A stretch of DNA of 64,000 nt from DTU063 sp001512695 (GCA_049658265.1 JBASOM010000098.1:3434-67433); one strand, 5' to 3'; positions 37,087-46,186 are shown, counted from the stretch's first letter. Notes: generated by a model not told the origin, from the sequence alone. Program-made: numbers and translations.

Positions 37087-37617
37087 ATTAGCAAAGATAA
37101 AGACATACAGGTGAACCATGAAATTAAAGCTCGAGAAGTAAGATTGATAGGTCCTGATGGAAAGCAGTTGGGGATTATGCCGCTAAAGGAAGCGCTTCGC
37201 CATGCTCAGGAGGCCCAACTGGATCTCGTAAAGGTTGCTTCAAATGCCAAACCACCGGTATGTAAAATCATGGACTTTGGGAAATATAAATATGAACAGA
37301 GCAAACGTGAAAAAGAAGCACGCAAAAATCAAAAAGTTATCAATATAAAAGAGATCCGGATGAATCCCACAATTGATGAGCACGATTTCCAAGTTAGATT
37401 AAAAAATACCTTAAAGTTTTTAAAAGAGGGGAACAAGGTTAAGGTCAGCATTAGATTTCGCGGCAGGCAAATGACCCACACACAGCTTGGTGAAGAAGTT
37501 TTAAACAAAATGATAGAGCTGACACAAGAGCTTGGAGTCGTTGAGAAGCCACCTAAAATGGAAGGCAGAAATATGGTCATGGTTCTTTCACCAAAACAAA
37601 CAAAAACTAAGGAGTGA
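37087..37617 (+). CDS. infC: Translation initiation factor IF-3, ATT start
   Basis: The 176-residue IF3 starts at ATT (37087-37089), read as ISKDKDIQVNHEIKAREVRL, with GGAGGTG at 37074-37080 and 6-base spacing. No ATG is available near the conserved N-terminus. The AUU start is conserved in infC of many bacteria and lets IF3 repress its own translation. The N-domain with the VRLIGPDGKQLGIM motif, the lysine-rich linker helix and the C-domain (FKVSIRFRGRQMTH-type stretch) are all present. The stop overlaps the rpmI upstream region by a few bases. Confidence 0.93.
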   Translation: MSKDKDIQVNHEIKAREVRLIGPDGKQLGIMPLKEALRHAQEAQLDLVKVASNAKPPVCKIMDFGKYKYEQSKREKEARKNQKVINIKEIRMNPTIDEHDFQVRLKNTLKFLKEGNKVKVSIRFRGRQMTHTQLGEEVLNKMIELTQELGVVEKPPKMEGRNMVMVLSPKQTKTKE

Positions 37618-37622
37618 CATTT

Positions 37623-37820
37623 ATGCCAAAAGTAAAAACACACAGAGGAGCAGCTAAAAGGTTTAAAGTTTCAAAAACCGGGAAGATTAAAAGGGCTAAA
37701 GCCTTTAAAAGTCATATATTGACCAAAAAAACTGCTAAGAGGAAAAGACACTTGAGGAAACCGGCTGTGCTGAGCAAAGCCGACCAAAAGAGGATAAAAC
37801 AAGTTATACCATATATGTAA
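37623..37820 (+). CDS. rpmI: Ribosomal protein L35
   Basis: The 65-residue basic protein begins MPKVKTHRGAAKRFKVSKTG and contains SHILTKKTAKRKRHLR, the L35 signature. AAGGAG precedes the ATG at 37623, 5 bases after the infC stop. It is in the infC-rpmI-rplT operon. Confidence 0.96.
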   Translation: MPKVKTHRGAAKRFKVSKTGKIKRAKAFKSHILTKKTAKRKRHLRKPAVLSKADQKRIKQVIPYM

Positions 37821-37837
37821 GTTAAAGGAGGATAATT

Positions 37838-38194
37838 ATGCCACGAGTTAAAAGAGGAGTTACTGCACGTAAGCGACACAAAAAGATTATTAAACTGGCA
37901 AAGGGATATAGAGGATCACAGAGCAAATTATACAGACCTGCTAACCAGGCTGTTTTAAAGGCGTTGGCTCATTCCTATAGGGGTAGAAAACTTAAAAAGA
38001 GGGATTTTAGGAAGCTGTGGATTGCCAGAATTAATGCCGCAGCCAGGGCCAACGGTATTTCCTATAGCAGGTTTATTAACGGGCTTAAAAAAGCCGGTGT
38101 ACAAATTAATCGCAAAATGCTGTCCGAAATGGCAATACATGACGCTAGCGGCTTTTCGCAGCTGGTAGATATTGCCAAGGCAAACACTCAATAA
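37838..38194 (+). CDS. rplT: Ribosomal protein L20
   Basis: The 118-residue protein has the L20 sequence (RVKRGVTARKRHKKIIKLAKG, YRGRKLKKRDFRKLWI). It binds 23S rRNA domain II and is the likely repressor of its own operon through the leader at 36940. AAAGGAGG precedes the ATG. Confidence 0.97.
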   Translation: MPRVKRGVTARKRHKKIIKLAKGYRGSQSKLYRPANQAVLKALAHSYRGRKLKKRDFRKLWIARINAAARANGISYSRFINGLKKAGVQINRKMLSEMAIHDASGFSQLVDIAKANTQ

Positions 38195-38219
38195 AAAGCG
38201 GCCTAGGTCGCTTTTTTTA
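38191..38219 (+). terminator. Terminator of the infC-rpmI-rplT operon
   Basis: AAAAAGCG, loop GCCTAGGT, CGCTTTTTTT starts at the rplT stop codon. It should separate ribosomal genes from ktrB. Confidence 0.8.
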
Positions 38220-38249
38220 GATACCACGGGGGCGATTAGCATAAATATA

Positions 38250-39578
38250 TTGCATGAAGGCTTAAAAAGACTCAAGCCTACTCAAATATTAGCCGTTGGT
38301 TTTGCCTCTTTGATAATTGTAGGAGCTTTCCTTTTAAGCCTGCCGGCAGCTGCGAAAAGTGGAGAAAGTATAGGCTTGTTAAATGCCCTTTTCACAGCAA
38401 CGTCGGCTGTATGTGTTACAGGCCTTACTGTAATTGACACTAATGCTTTTTCCCTCTTTGGTCAGATAGTTATTCTGATCTTAATTCAAATAGGCGGCCT
38501 TGGGATAATGACCATGGCTACTTTTATTTTCCTTTTATTAGGGAAAAAGATAACTTTGAGAGATAGACTTGTAATGCAGGAAGCCCTAAATCAACTTACA
38601 TTATCGGGCTTGGTTAAGCTGACAAGGCAAATTCTACTTCTAGCCTTTGTATTAGAGGGCCTTGGTGCGTTGCTGTTTATCTATCGCTTTACAAAATATT
38701 TTGACTTTGGCCAGAGCCTATATTACGGCCTGTTTCATGGAGTTTCTTCATTTACTAATTCTGGCTTTGATGTAGTGGGCTTTGGAAGTCTGGCACCATT
38801 CATTGAAGACCCGATAATAAATATTGTAACGATGTTCCTTAATGAATGCGGAGGTCTTGGATTTACAGTAATTTACGACATCGTTTCCACACGAAATTTT
38901 AAGCGTCTATCCCTGCATTCCAAGGTTGTCCTTACTATGACATTAATACTGATGCTGTTAGGTTGTATAATGTTTTATACATTGGAATGGAACAACCCAA
39001 GTACATTAGGTAGGCTTACACCAAGTGGAAAGATGCTGGCGGCAGCATTTCACTCGGTATCCACAAGGACTTCCGGCTTTAACACATTTAGTCTTGAAGA
39101 TTTAACAACGCCGGCCAAATATTTATCCATTTTTTTAATGTTTATAGGATCGTCGCCTGCTTCAACGGGAGGCGGTATAAAGACTTCAACCTTTGCTCTT
39201 ATTATTGTAACGATATATACTGTAATGGTATCCAAAGAAGATGTCGAGATATTTAATAGGCGCATATCAACTGATAATATATTTAAAGCGGTTGTTATAG
39301 CAATTGTGTCTGCACTGTTGATTTTTGTCAGCTCATTTATACTGACAATTACGGAACAGGCAGATTTTCTACCGATTTTTTTTGAGGCGACAGGAGCTTA
39401 TTCAACAGTAGGTTTAAGCTTAGGCATTACCCAAAGACTTACGGATTATGGCAAATACATAATAATACTGACAATGTTTACGGGCCGATTGGGACCACTT
39501 ACTCTTGCCATGGCTTTAGGGAGTCAAAGAAAAAAAGCTTTGAGAAAGTTTCCAGAGGGGCGGATCCTAATTGGTTAA
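38250..39578 (+). CDS. ktrB: Ktr potassium uptake channel subunit B
   Basis: The protein of about 442 residues belongs to the Trk/Ktr/HKT superfamily, with four M1-P-M2 repeats. Selectivity-filter regions include TSAVCVTGLTV, FTNSGFDVVG, STRTSGFNT and TGAYSTVGLSLG. It forms the membrane channel that works with KtrA. The start is uncertain: TTG at 38250 is the first usual start codon beyond the rplT terminator but is 17 bases from the only G-rich site (38228-38232). An ATA at 38241 is better spaced but would be a very rare start. Confidence 0.87.
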   Translation: MHEGLKRLKPTQILAVGFASLIIVGAFLLSLPAAAKSGESIGLLNALFTATSAVCVTGLTVIDTNAFSLFGQIVILILIQIGGLGIMTMATFIFLLLGKKITLRDRLVMQEALNQLTLSGLVKLTRQILLLAFVLEGLGALLFIYRFTKYFDFGQSLYYGLFHGVSSFTNSGFDVVGFGSLAPFIEDPIINIVTMFLNECGGLGFTVIYDIVSTRNFKRLSLHSKVVLTMTLILMLLGCIMFYTLEWNNPSTLGRLTPSGKMLAAAFHSVSTRTSGFNTFSLEDLTTPAKYLSIFLMFIGSSPASTGGGIKTSTFALIIVTIYTVMVSKEDVEIFNRRISTDNIFKAVVIAIVSALLIFVSSFILTITEQADFLPIFFEATGAYSTVGLSLGITQRLTDYGKYIIILTMFTGRLGPLTLAMALGSQRKKALRKFPEGRILIG

Positions 39579-39593
39579 ATGGAGGTTTGGTGC

Positions 39594-40247
39594 ATGAGGC
39601 AGTTTTTAGTTGTGGGTTTGGGCCGTTTTGGGACAAGCTTGGCCAAAACATTGTACAATCTTGGTTATGATGTAATGGGTATTGACAGCAATGAAGAAAT
39701 AATACAGAACATAGCAGACAGCATAACACATGCAGTACAGGCAGATGCAACGGATGAAAATACCCTAAAGGCCTTGGGTGTTAGAAACTTTGATGTGGCA
39801 ATAGTTAGCATAGGCAATGATATTCAATCGAGTATTTTGATTACAATTATGTTAAAAGAGATGGGTATAAAGTACGTGGTAGCAAAAGCTCAAAGTCAAT
39901 TGCATGGGAAGGTCCTGTATAAAATCGGAGCTGACAGAGTGGTCTTTCCGGAAAGGGATATGGGTGTCCGGGTAGCTCACAATTTAGTTTCATCTAATAT
40001 ATTAGACTATATTGAGCTCTCACCGGAGTATTCCATCGTAGAAATCGCTGCCATACCGGCATGGCATAACAAAAGCCTTGGTCAGCTGGATATGAGAAGG
40101 AAATACGGCTTAAATGTCATGGCTATAAAACGTGGTAATAATGATGTAAAAATATCGCCTCATGCAGATGACTTGATATCAGAAAATGATGTGCTTGTGG
40201 TGGTAGGCCGTAAATCTGACATTGAAAAATTGGAAAGACATATTTGA
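39594..40247 (+). CDS. ktrA: Ktr potassium uptake regulatory subunit A
   Basis: The 217-residue cytosolic RCK protein gates KtrB. It has an RCK_N Rossmann domain (MRQFLVVGLGRFGTSLAKTL, GIDSNEEII with the acidic ribose-binding residue) and an RCK_C ligand domain (about 135-217, PHADDLISENDVLVVVG) of the type that binds cyclic di-AMP in related bacteria. A GGAGG site supports the ATG at 39594. It lies 15 bases after ktrB. Confidence 0.9.
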   Translation: MRQFLVVGLGRFGTSLAKTLYNLGYDVMGIDSNEEIIQNIADSITHAVQADATDENTLKALGVRNFDVAIVSIGNDIQSSILITIMLKEMGIKYVVAKAQSQLHGKVLYKIGADRVVFPERDMGVRVAHNLVSSNILDYIELSPEYSIVEIAAIPAWHNKSLGQLDMRRKYGLNVMAIKRGNNDVKISPHADDLISENDVLVVVGRKSDIEKLERHI

Positions 40248-40261
40248 CCAGGTGCAGATAA

Positions 40262-41059
40262 ATGTTGAAAGAACTATCTAAAAGGCAACAAAGGCTAATT
40301 AAAAATCTGAAAGAGTCTAAGACCGCTAGAGCAAAAAACCGCTGTTTTTTTGTTGAAGGTGTAAGAAGTGTTGAAGAGGTTTTTGATTCTGATTATGACA
40401 TAAGATTTGTTGTATTATCAGATAGCTTTTTAAGATCTGATGATGTTTTGCTGCAAAAAATAAAAAGAAAAGTTTCTGATGACAAATTATACAGAGTTTC
40501 AAATAGAACTTTCTCTGAACTTACAGATACTGTAACACCCCAAGGGATTTTGGCAGTCATCAATTTTGCCGATGAAAAAATTGATGACATATTAAAAGAT
40601 AACTTTCTCATTGTAGCTTTGGACAGAATACAGGACCCGGGCAACATGGGAACAATAATACGGACTGCTGATGCTGCAGGAACAGACGGAATTATTGTAG
40701 GAAAAGGCTGTGTCGATATATACAGCCCAAAAGTTGTGCGATCAGCTATGGGTTCTTTATTTCATATTCCCATAGTGCAAACCGAGGATTTGAGGGAAAC
40801 GCTTATTGAGCTAAAACAAAAAGGTGGGCAAGTGGTAACTACACATTTATCGGCGACACAAGATTATTCTGATGTAAACTATAAAACAAGTACCGTCATA
40901 GTAATGGGCTCGGAGGCTGAAGGTGTATCACAAGAAATCTATGACATTTCCGATGAGCTGATTAAAATTCCCATGCCCGGTCAGGCAGAGTCGTTAAATG
41001 TAGCTGTGGCCCACGGCATCATAGCCTTTGAAGCGGTAAGGCAAAGAAGGCAAGCATAA
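40262..41059 (+). CDS. TrmH-family (SPOUT) RNA 2'-O-methyltransferase
   Basis: The 265-residue protein has an N-terminal substrate-binding domain (NRCFFVEGVRSVEEV) and a C-terminal SPOUT knot fold: motif 1 ALDRIQDPGNMGTIIRTADAAG, motif 2 VIVMGSEAEGVS, motif 3 IPMPGQAESLNVAVAHGI. It resembles the YsgA/RlmB group acting on 23S rRNA. It lies 14 bases after ktrA and near the rplT cluster, its usual place in Clostridia. The methylated base cannot be read from sequence. Confidence 0.85.
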   Translation: MLKELSKRQQRLIKNLKESKTARAKNRCFFVEGVRSVEEVFDSDYDIRFVVLSDSFLRSDDVLLQKIKRKVSDDKLYRVSNRTFSELTDTVTPQGILAVINFADEKIDDILKDNFLIVALDRIQDPGNMGTIIRTADAAGTDGIIVGKGCVDIYSPKVVRSAMGSLFHIPIVQTEDLRETLIELKQKGGQVVTTHLSATQDYSDVNYKTSTVIVMGSEAEGVSQEIYDISDELIKIPMPGQAESLNVAVAHGIIAFEAVRQRRQA

Positions 41060-41115
41060 AGCCGTCAGCACAACAATTGTGTACGAAAGCGATAATAGCA
41101 GTTAAACAAAAGCTC

Positions 41116-41144
41116 TTGAATTTTAAAAACTGATGTGGTAATAT
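41116..41144 (+). promoter_or_regulatory. Promoter of tRNA-Leu (CAG)
   Basis: TTGAAT at 41116-41121 and TAATAT at 41139-41144 with 17-base spacing, 26 bases before the tRNA. Confidence 0.7.
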
Positions 41145-41170
41145 TAATTATGCATCCGACAAATATAAGT

Positions 41171-41257
41171 GCCGAAGTGGTGGAATTGGCAGACGCGCTA
41201 GATTCAGGGTCTAGTGCCCGCAAGGGCGTGCAGGTTCGAATCCTGTCTTCGGCACCA
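41171..41257 (+). tRNA. tRNA-Leu (CAG)
   Basis: The 87-base class II tRNA has anticodon CAG, variable arm TGCCCGCAAGGGCGT and an encoded CCA. It is a solitary gene with its own promoter and terminator. Body and upstream region resemble tRNA-Leu (CAA) at 48074. Confidence 0.97.
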
Positions 41258-41269
41258 ATTATGACAAAG

Positions 41270-41317
41270 ACAACAGGGTTTAGAACTAGTTGAACTAGTT
41301 TTTAAACCCTGTTTTTA
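41270..41317 (+). terminator. Terminator of tRNA-Leu (CAG)
   Basis: AACAGGGTTTA pairs with TAAACCCTGTT around an inner AACTAGTT palindrome, followed by TTTT. Confidence 0.75.
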
Positions 41318-41496
41318 GTTGTTTTAGATCCTTTATCACATTGAAATATAAGATATAATAAGATTTCATCACACTACCGGGCAAAACATCGTAAGGTGGG
41401 TACATGATTCCGGATATGCGGAAACAGCTAAAAAAGTAGAGGGATATGGTTGAGGCAGAGTAAAAAAACAATATTATGGTCTGGAGATTGATAGTG

Positions 41497-42375
41497 CTAG
41501 TCAGTCAATGGTTCTATATGTATATCAATATAATGGACACCGCTAAAATGCTTTCGAATTTCTTCCTCAATTTCATGATGTAGTCTGTGGGACTGACTTA
41601 CAGGCATGGAAGGATCTACTACAATGTGCAAGTTTAGAGAAAAGTCGTCTTCCCTTCCCCGAGAGCGCACCCGGTGACAGTCCAAGACACCGTCAATTCT
41701 TGATACCAAATCTATCACATCCTGCGGGTCTAGGACCGCAGCATCACATAAGACCTTACTGGAGTTTATCAGTATCTCCACTCCAGCTTTTATAATTACA
41801 ATTGAAATTACTAATGAAATAATCGGGTCCAGGATGGGATAGCCCAATTTAACTGCAATTAGACTTAAGATAACGGACAGGGAAACGTACACATCAGTTT
41901 TTGTGTGGATAGCATCTGAAATCAAGATATCACTTTTAAGTTTTTTGCCCTGCTTTGTTTCATAAATAATTACAAAAATATTAATTGCAATTGTTATAAT
42001 CATTACTATAAAGCTGTATATATCGACATGAGGGATGACAGGATTTATTAGCTTCGATACACTGCTTTTAATAATATTTATGCTGACAATAAACAGCAAC
42101 AGTGCTATTATGATCGAAGTAAATGTTTCAAATTTTTTGTGGCCGTAAGGGTGGCATTCGTCCGCCGGCTTTGCAGCCAAAGCTGTTCCTATTAAACCTA
42201 TGATATTTGAACTGCAATCGGAAAAGGAATGAAAACCGTCTGCAACCATACTGGCTGAAGATATTGCGTATCCCACCACTAGTTTCATTATTGAGACGAT
42301 CAAGTTAAGCGCAAGAATGGTCCAGAGGACCTTATTAATTTCCTTAATTCTGTTTTTAGCCTTTTCCATATTCAT
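41497..42375 (-). CDS. Cation diffusion facilitator (CDF) family metal exporter
   Basis: The protein of about 292 residues has six transmembrane segments and a cytosolic C-terminal domain. The metal-site motifs are SMVADGFHSFSDCSSNIIG (helix II, D-x3-D type with His) and SDAIHTKTDVYVS (helix V, HxxxD). It is a MamB/FieF-like CDF, exporting Fe, Mn, Zn or Co in exchange for protons. The ATG at 42375 is 7-8 bases after GGGGGC. A 10-bp inverted repeat in the upstream region may be an operator. Confidence 0.87.
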   Translation of the reverse strand: MNMEKAKNRIKEINKVLWTILALNLIVSIMKLVVGYAISSASMVADGFHSFSDCSSNIIGLIGTALAAKPADECHPYGHKKFETFTSIIIALLLFIVSINIIKSSVSKLINPVIPHVDIYSFIVMIITIAINIFVIIYETKQGKKLKSDILISDAIHTKTDVYVSLSVILSLIAVKLGYPILDPIISLVISIVIIKAGVEILINSSKVLCDAAVLDPQDVIDLVSRIDGVLDCHRVRSRGREDDFSLNLHIVVDPSMPVSQSHRLHHEIEEEIRKHFSGVHYIDIHIEPLTD

Positions 42376-42504
42376 CACAAGTGCCCCCACGATGTTTATG
42401 AGATAAAAATGCTTACTTGACAACAACTATAATATAAAAAAACTGTGGGTTTAATGTCCCACATGCCCAAACTTGTTGCTATGTTCCGATTTAAATGTAA
42501 AAAA

Positions 42505-42530
42505 TATGTTATCAATAAAATGATAACATA
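42505..42530. promoter_or_regulatory. 10-bp inverted repeat, possible operator between CDF and HAD genes
   Basis: TATGTTATCA (42505-42514), six-base spacer, TGATAACATA (42521-42530). It lies between divergent genes with no T run on either side, which fits a dimeric repressor site better than a terminator. The regulator is unknown. Confidence 0.45.
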
Positions 42531-42667
42531 CTATGCTTGTTTCAGTCAATACTGTCCCTTGATAAAACCTCCTGTGCTTCTCTTGCTTGAAAAAAAGCAT
42601 AAAATAGATTATGTTTTAAATTAAGGACATATCTACAATTACATAATTATAGAAAGGAGCCATTTTT

Positions 42668-43327
42668 TTGAAGTATAAAGCAGTAATTTTTGACTTAGAT
42701 GGCACTTTATTAGATACCCTACAAGACTTAGCTGATTCTATGAACCATGTGCTTGAAAGTGAAGGTTTACCCATTCATGAAACGGAGAAGTACAGATATT
42801 TTGTAGGCAATGGAGCGTATAACCTCGTAAAGAGAAGCCTTCCACCTGATAAACAAGAAGAATCGTATATAAGATACTGCCAAACATTATTTAAGAAAGA
42901 ATACGGGAAGAGGTGGGCTGATACTACTAAACCTTACGAAGGTATCCCTGAACTATTGGATAAGCTCACTGACTTGGGATTCAAGCTAGCTGTGCTCTCA
43001 AATAAACCTCATGAAGCAACATTATTGGTGGTAAACAAACTATTGCCCAATTGGACCTTCGATGCGGTTTTTGGAGAGCGAGAGGGTGTCCCAAGAAAGC
43101 CGGATCCTGCAGGGGCTTTGGAGATATCCCAGCTTTTCGGCATTCCCACCAATGAGTTCATATATTTTGGTGATACGAGTACCGATATGGTAACGGCAAA
43201 AGCTGCGGAAATGTTTGCAGTAGGGGTGCTGTGGGGATTTAGGACTGCTGATGAGCTTATGGATAATGGTGCTGATCTAATAATAGAAAAGCCCCTCGAT
43301 ATATTTAAATTTATTCAAACAGAATAA
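42668..43327 (+). CDS. HAD-family phosphatase (phosphoglycolate phosphatase-like)
   Basis: The 219-residue HAD hydrolase has motif I VIFDLDGTLLDT (nucleophile Asp9), a helical cap, motif II VLSNKP, motif III RKPDPAG and motif IV YFGDTSTDMVTA. It is nearest to Gph/PpaX-type phosphatases. It starts with TTG at 42668 with AAAGGAGCC upstream. Its 3' end overlaps the convergent transpeptidase gene by 17 bases. The substrate is not certain. Confidence 0.8.
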   Translation: MKYKAVIFDLDGTLLDTLQDLADSMNHVLESEGLPIHETEKYRYFVGNGAYNLVKRSLPPDKQEESYIRYCQTLFKKEYGKRWADTTKPYEGIPELLDKLTDLGFKLAVLSNKPHEATLLVVNKLLPNWTFDAVFGEREGVPRKPDPAGALEISQLFGIPTNEFIYFGDTSTDMVTAKAAEMFAVGVLWGFRTADELMDNGADLIIEKPLDIFKFIQTE

Positions 43328-44234
43328 TCCCTAGTTTTTCATACGTGAATGTATCTACATTGCCTGAAGGATTTAACCCATGAGCCTTTTGAAAGGCTAT
43401 CACCGCTTCCCTGGTATTGTATCCATAGATTCCATCAATAGGGCCGTTATAAAAGCCATGTCCCGATAGGCGTTTTTGGATCTCCATCACATCTGAACCC
43501 TTGGAGCCTTGAGTGAGCGGATATAAGCCAAAGGTAAAGGGCCCGTCTACTCCTCCCACAATAAATACTTTTGTGCCGATTTTTACCCATTCATACACTT
43601 GTTCCACATGGACATTGTGCATTCGTATACATCCACCGGACTCGAAGCTCCCTATGCTCCAAGGTTTATTGGTGCCGTGGATTCCGTAAACGCCCCAGGG
43701 GACACTCAATCGCATCCAGCGCGAACCGAAACCTTCTCCCCAAGCATCTTTTTGTGTAATTGTAAACAGTCCTATGGGAGTAGGTGTGTTGAACTTACCA
43801 ACTGCCACAGGGAAGCGCTTAAAAACTTTGCCATCGTCTAAAACCACAAGTTCCCTTTCTAAAGTCAAGATGACTAAACTAACTTCTCCTTGTGGTTTTT
43901 CTGTTTCTATCTGTGCCACCGGTTGTTCATAAAGTTCTGCCAGTTTTCTAAAAGTTTTAGGCCCAAAGACTCCGTCTGCTGGTAGACCTTCCCGCCTTTG
44001 AAATTCCTTGACAGCATCCGCCGTAGTCTTGTCGTAAATTCCATTTATTGAATCTTTAAAATAACCCAGCCTGTAAAGCTGAATCTGTATTTCCCTCACA
44101 TCTTGACCCATGATAGGAGGGTCTTCCAATTTTAAATTTATGTCTTCTCCACACGAGCAGGGAGGAGCAGCTTTAGCGCAAGTTGAGAAAACAAATATGG
44201 CCATGATAAATGATATAATGCTTTTAATTTTCAT
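43311..44234 (-). CDS. Secreted L,D-transpeptidase with two peptidoglycan-binding domains
   Basis: The 307-residue protein has a signal peptide (KIKSIISFIMAIFVFSTCAKA, cut near 22), a PG_binding_1 domain (about 42-102), a YkuD catalytic domain (about 118-232; His186 and Cys202 in SGGCIRMHN), and a second PG_binding_1 domain (about 238-304). It would form 3-3 cross-links or attach material to peptidoglycan outside the membrane. The C-terminus overlaps the HAD gene on the other strand. Confidence 0.88.
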   Translation of the reverse strand: MKIKSIISFIMAIFVFSTCAKAAPPCSCGEDINLKLEDPPIMGQDVREIQIQLYRLGYFKDSINGIYDKTTADAVKEFQRREGLPADGVFGPKTFRKLAELYEQPVAQIETEKPQGEVSLVILTLERELVVLDDGKVFKRFPVAVGKFNTPTPIGLFTITQKDAWGEGFGSRWMRLSVPWGVYGIHGTNKPWSIGSFESGGCIRMHNVHVEQVYEWVKIGTKVFIVGGVDGPFTFGLYPLTQGSKGSDVMEIQKRLSGHGFYNGPIDGIYGYNTREAVIAFQKAHGLNPSGNVDTFTYEKLGIILFE

Positions 44235-44421
44235 TTTATCACCCCATAGGGATATTTTTTGTTGAATTTACCGTTTTAATTCAGCCATACCATATAGGTG
44301 ACTTTTTACATATCTGGATATAATTTTTTTTAAAATCAAAGAGGTTTTTGACCGCTAATGTAGAAATATTTATATACTGTATAAGATTTTACACATAGGA
44401 AATATCTGGGAGGAAACGGCT

Positions 44422-46167
44422 TTGAAAACGGATTTTTTAATGGATATAAAAGTTAAAGATGCTCTAAGAAAAGAAGTTATTTTGGTTCACAGCAATATGA
44501 CTGTTGAGAATTTAAATGAAATAATGCTTTTAAAAAAACAGGAAGAAGTGCTGGTCGTTGACAGTGATGATAAGATAGTAGGCATAATTACAAGAAATGA
44601 TCTTGCCAAAAGTCTTGCTAGGGGCATTGACTTAGAAACCCAGATTAAAGACATCATGACTCCTGATGTGTTTTGTGTGCATCCTGATAAACCTTTGCTT
44701 CAGGCTCGAGGCGAAATGCGCAACCTAGCAATTGGCAGAGCCCCGGTTTTAGATGAGAGGGGACAGCTCCTAGGTATACTGACGGGCAAGAGCATATGCG
44801 ATACATTTTCAGGGCAGTTAGAAAAAGTAGTGCATTTTCAAAGCCTAATTATGGATAGCATAAAAACAGCTATATGTATCTTAAACGATAAATGCGAAAT
44901 ATTAGCTTACAACAAAGCCTTTGAACAATTGTTTAAACCATATAAGATATTTAAACTTGCACCACATCACTTTTTACCGGCTAAACTGGCAGAGAAAATA
45001 AAAAAGGGTGAAACACCTCTTGATGAAATCTATTTTGAGAATAAAGATGGCCGGAAATTCCTCCTGAAGACATGCCCGTTTAAGTTCGATGAAAAGTTGT
45101 CAGGAATGATTATGAATATAGAAGAAATATCTGATGTTATAAATATTATCACCGAATTGGAGAAGGCTAATCAGAGGATGTTGTTTTTGGAAAAACAATT
45201 GAGTACCACTAAGGAACAGACGGCTTTTGGGAAGCTAAGCAGCAAAAACCCCAAAATGATTGAAGTAATTGAACTTGCCAAGCGAACGGCCATGACCGAC
45301 GTTCCTATTTTGATAAAGGGTGAAGCAGGTACCGGCAAAGCAATGCTTGCTGCTACCATACACGAATTTAGCGAAAGGCGAAAGGGACCGTTTATTAAGG
45401 TGAATTGTGCGGCAATTCCGGCAAACATTTTCGAAAGTGAGCTTTTTGGCCTGGATATAGGAACATTTAGTGAAACGGCATATTCCGGCAAAATTGGCTT
45501 GATAGAGTTGGCGAATAAAGGTACCATCTTTTTTGAAAATATACATGAGATGCCTTTTAATATACAGATGAAGCTTGAGAGTTTCATAAAAAATAAAACA
45601 TTTTACAAGACCGATGGCAATACCCCAATTAAAACCGATGTAAGAATAATTGCGTCCACGGATAAAGAGCTCGGAAGCTTAGTTGGGAAAGATGAGTTTT
45701 ACGAAAAACTGTATGAAGATATAAATATAGTCTCAATTGAGATTCCACCCCTCAGAGAGCGCAGTGAGGATATTGTAGATATTGTAAAATTTTTCATAGA
45801 GGAATTTGAGCAGCAATACAATAAAAAGGTTAAACACATTGATTCTGAAGTATTAAAAACTTTTATGGACTACAGCTGGCCAGGCAATATAAGGCAATTG
45901 AAAAATGTAGTGGAGAGATTGGTAATCCTGTGCGAAGATGGGTCAATTACCAACGATGACCTGCCAAGGGAAGTGAAAAATGAGGAAGACTATCACACCG
46001 TATTGCAGGATGTTAGCGGTTTAGAGGAAGCAACTGATATTGCAGAAAGGCAAGTGATAATAGACGCTTTGAAAAAATGTGCTTACAATAAGACAAAGAC
46101 CGCAGAGTATTTGAAGATTTCGAGGAGTACATTGTACAACAAAATGAGAGAGTATAATATCCAGTAA
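44422..46167 (+). CDS. Sigma-54-activator-like regulator with CBS and PAS domains, degenerate AAA+ core
   Basis: The 581-residue protein has a CBS pair (about 1-125), a PAS domain (about 135-235), an AAA+ domain (about 265-500) and a Fis-type HTH (about 540-581, YNKTKTAEYLKISRSTLYNKM). The nucleotide loop GEAGTGKA (300-307) is near normal. The GAFTGA loop that contacts sigma-54 reads GTFSET (347-352), and Walker B reads IFFEN (Glu372-Asn373) in place of LFLDE. It is therefore likely not a conventional sigma-54 activator. TTG start at 44422 after GGGAGG. Ligand and targets are unknown. Confidence 0.82.
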   Translation: MKTDFLMDIKVKDALRKEVILVHSNMTVENLNEIMLLKKQEEVLVVDSDDKIVGIITRNDLAKSLARGIDLETQIKDIMTPDVFCVHPDKPLLQARGEMRNLAIGRAPVLDERGQLLGILTGKSICDTFSGQLEKVVHFQSLIMDSIKTAICILNDKCEILAYNKAFEQLFKPYKIFKLAPHHFLPAKLAEKIKKGETPLDEIYFENKDGRKFLLKTCPFKFDEKLSGMIMNIEEISDVINIITELEKANQRMLFLEKQLSTTKEQTAFGKLSSKNPKMIEVIELAKRTAMTDVPILIKGEAGTGKAMLAATIHEFSERRKGPFIKVNCAAIPANIFESELFGLDIGTFSETAYSGKIGLIELANKGTIFFENIHEMPFNIQMKLESFIKNKTFYKTDGNTPIKTDVRIIASTDKELGSLVGKDEFYEKLYEDINIVSIEIPPLRERSEDIVDIVKFFIEEFEQQYNKKVKHIDSEVLKTFMDYSWPGNIRQLKNVVERLVILCEDGSITNDDLPREVKNEEDYHTVLQDVSGLEEATDIAERQVIIDALKKCAYNKTKTAEYLKISRSTLYNKMREYNIQ

Positions 46168-46186
46168 AATTGATGTTGACCTTGAC

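Noticed and set aside
41318..41496. Possible short gene or RNA between tRNA-Leu (CAG) and the CDF gene.
   Set aside because: Only an eleven-codon frame without conservation evidence; no stable RNA structure recognised.
44422..46167. AcoR-type activator of the acetoin operon.
   Set aside because: The gene is 38 kb from the aco operon, has CBS/PAS rather than GAF input, and lacks GAFTGA, so a link to acetoin is not supported.
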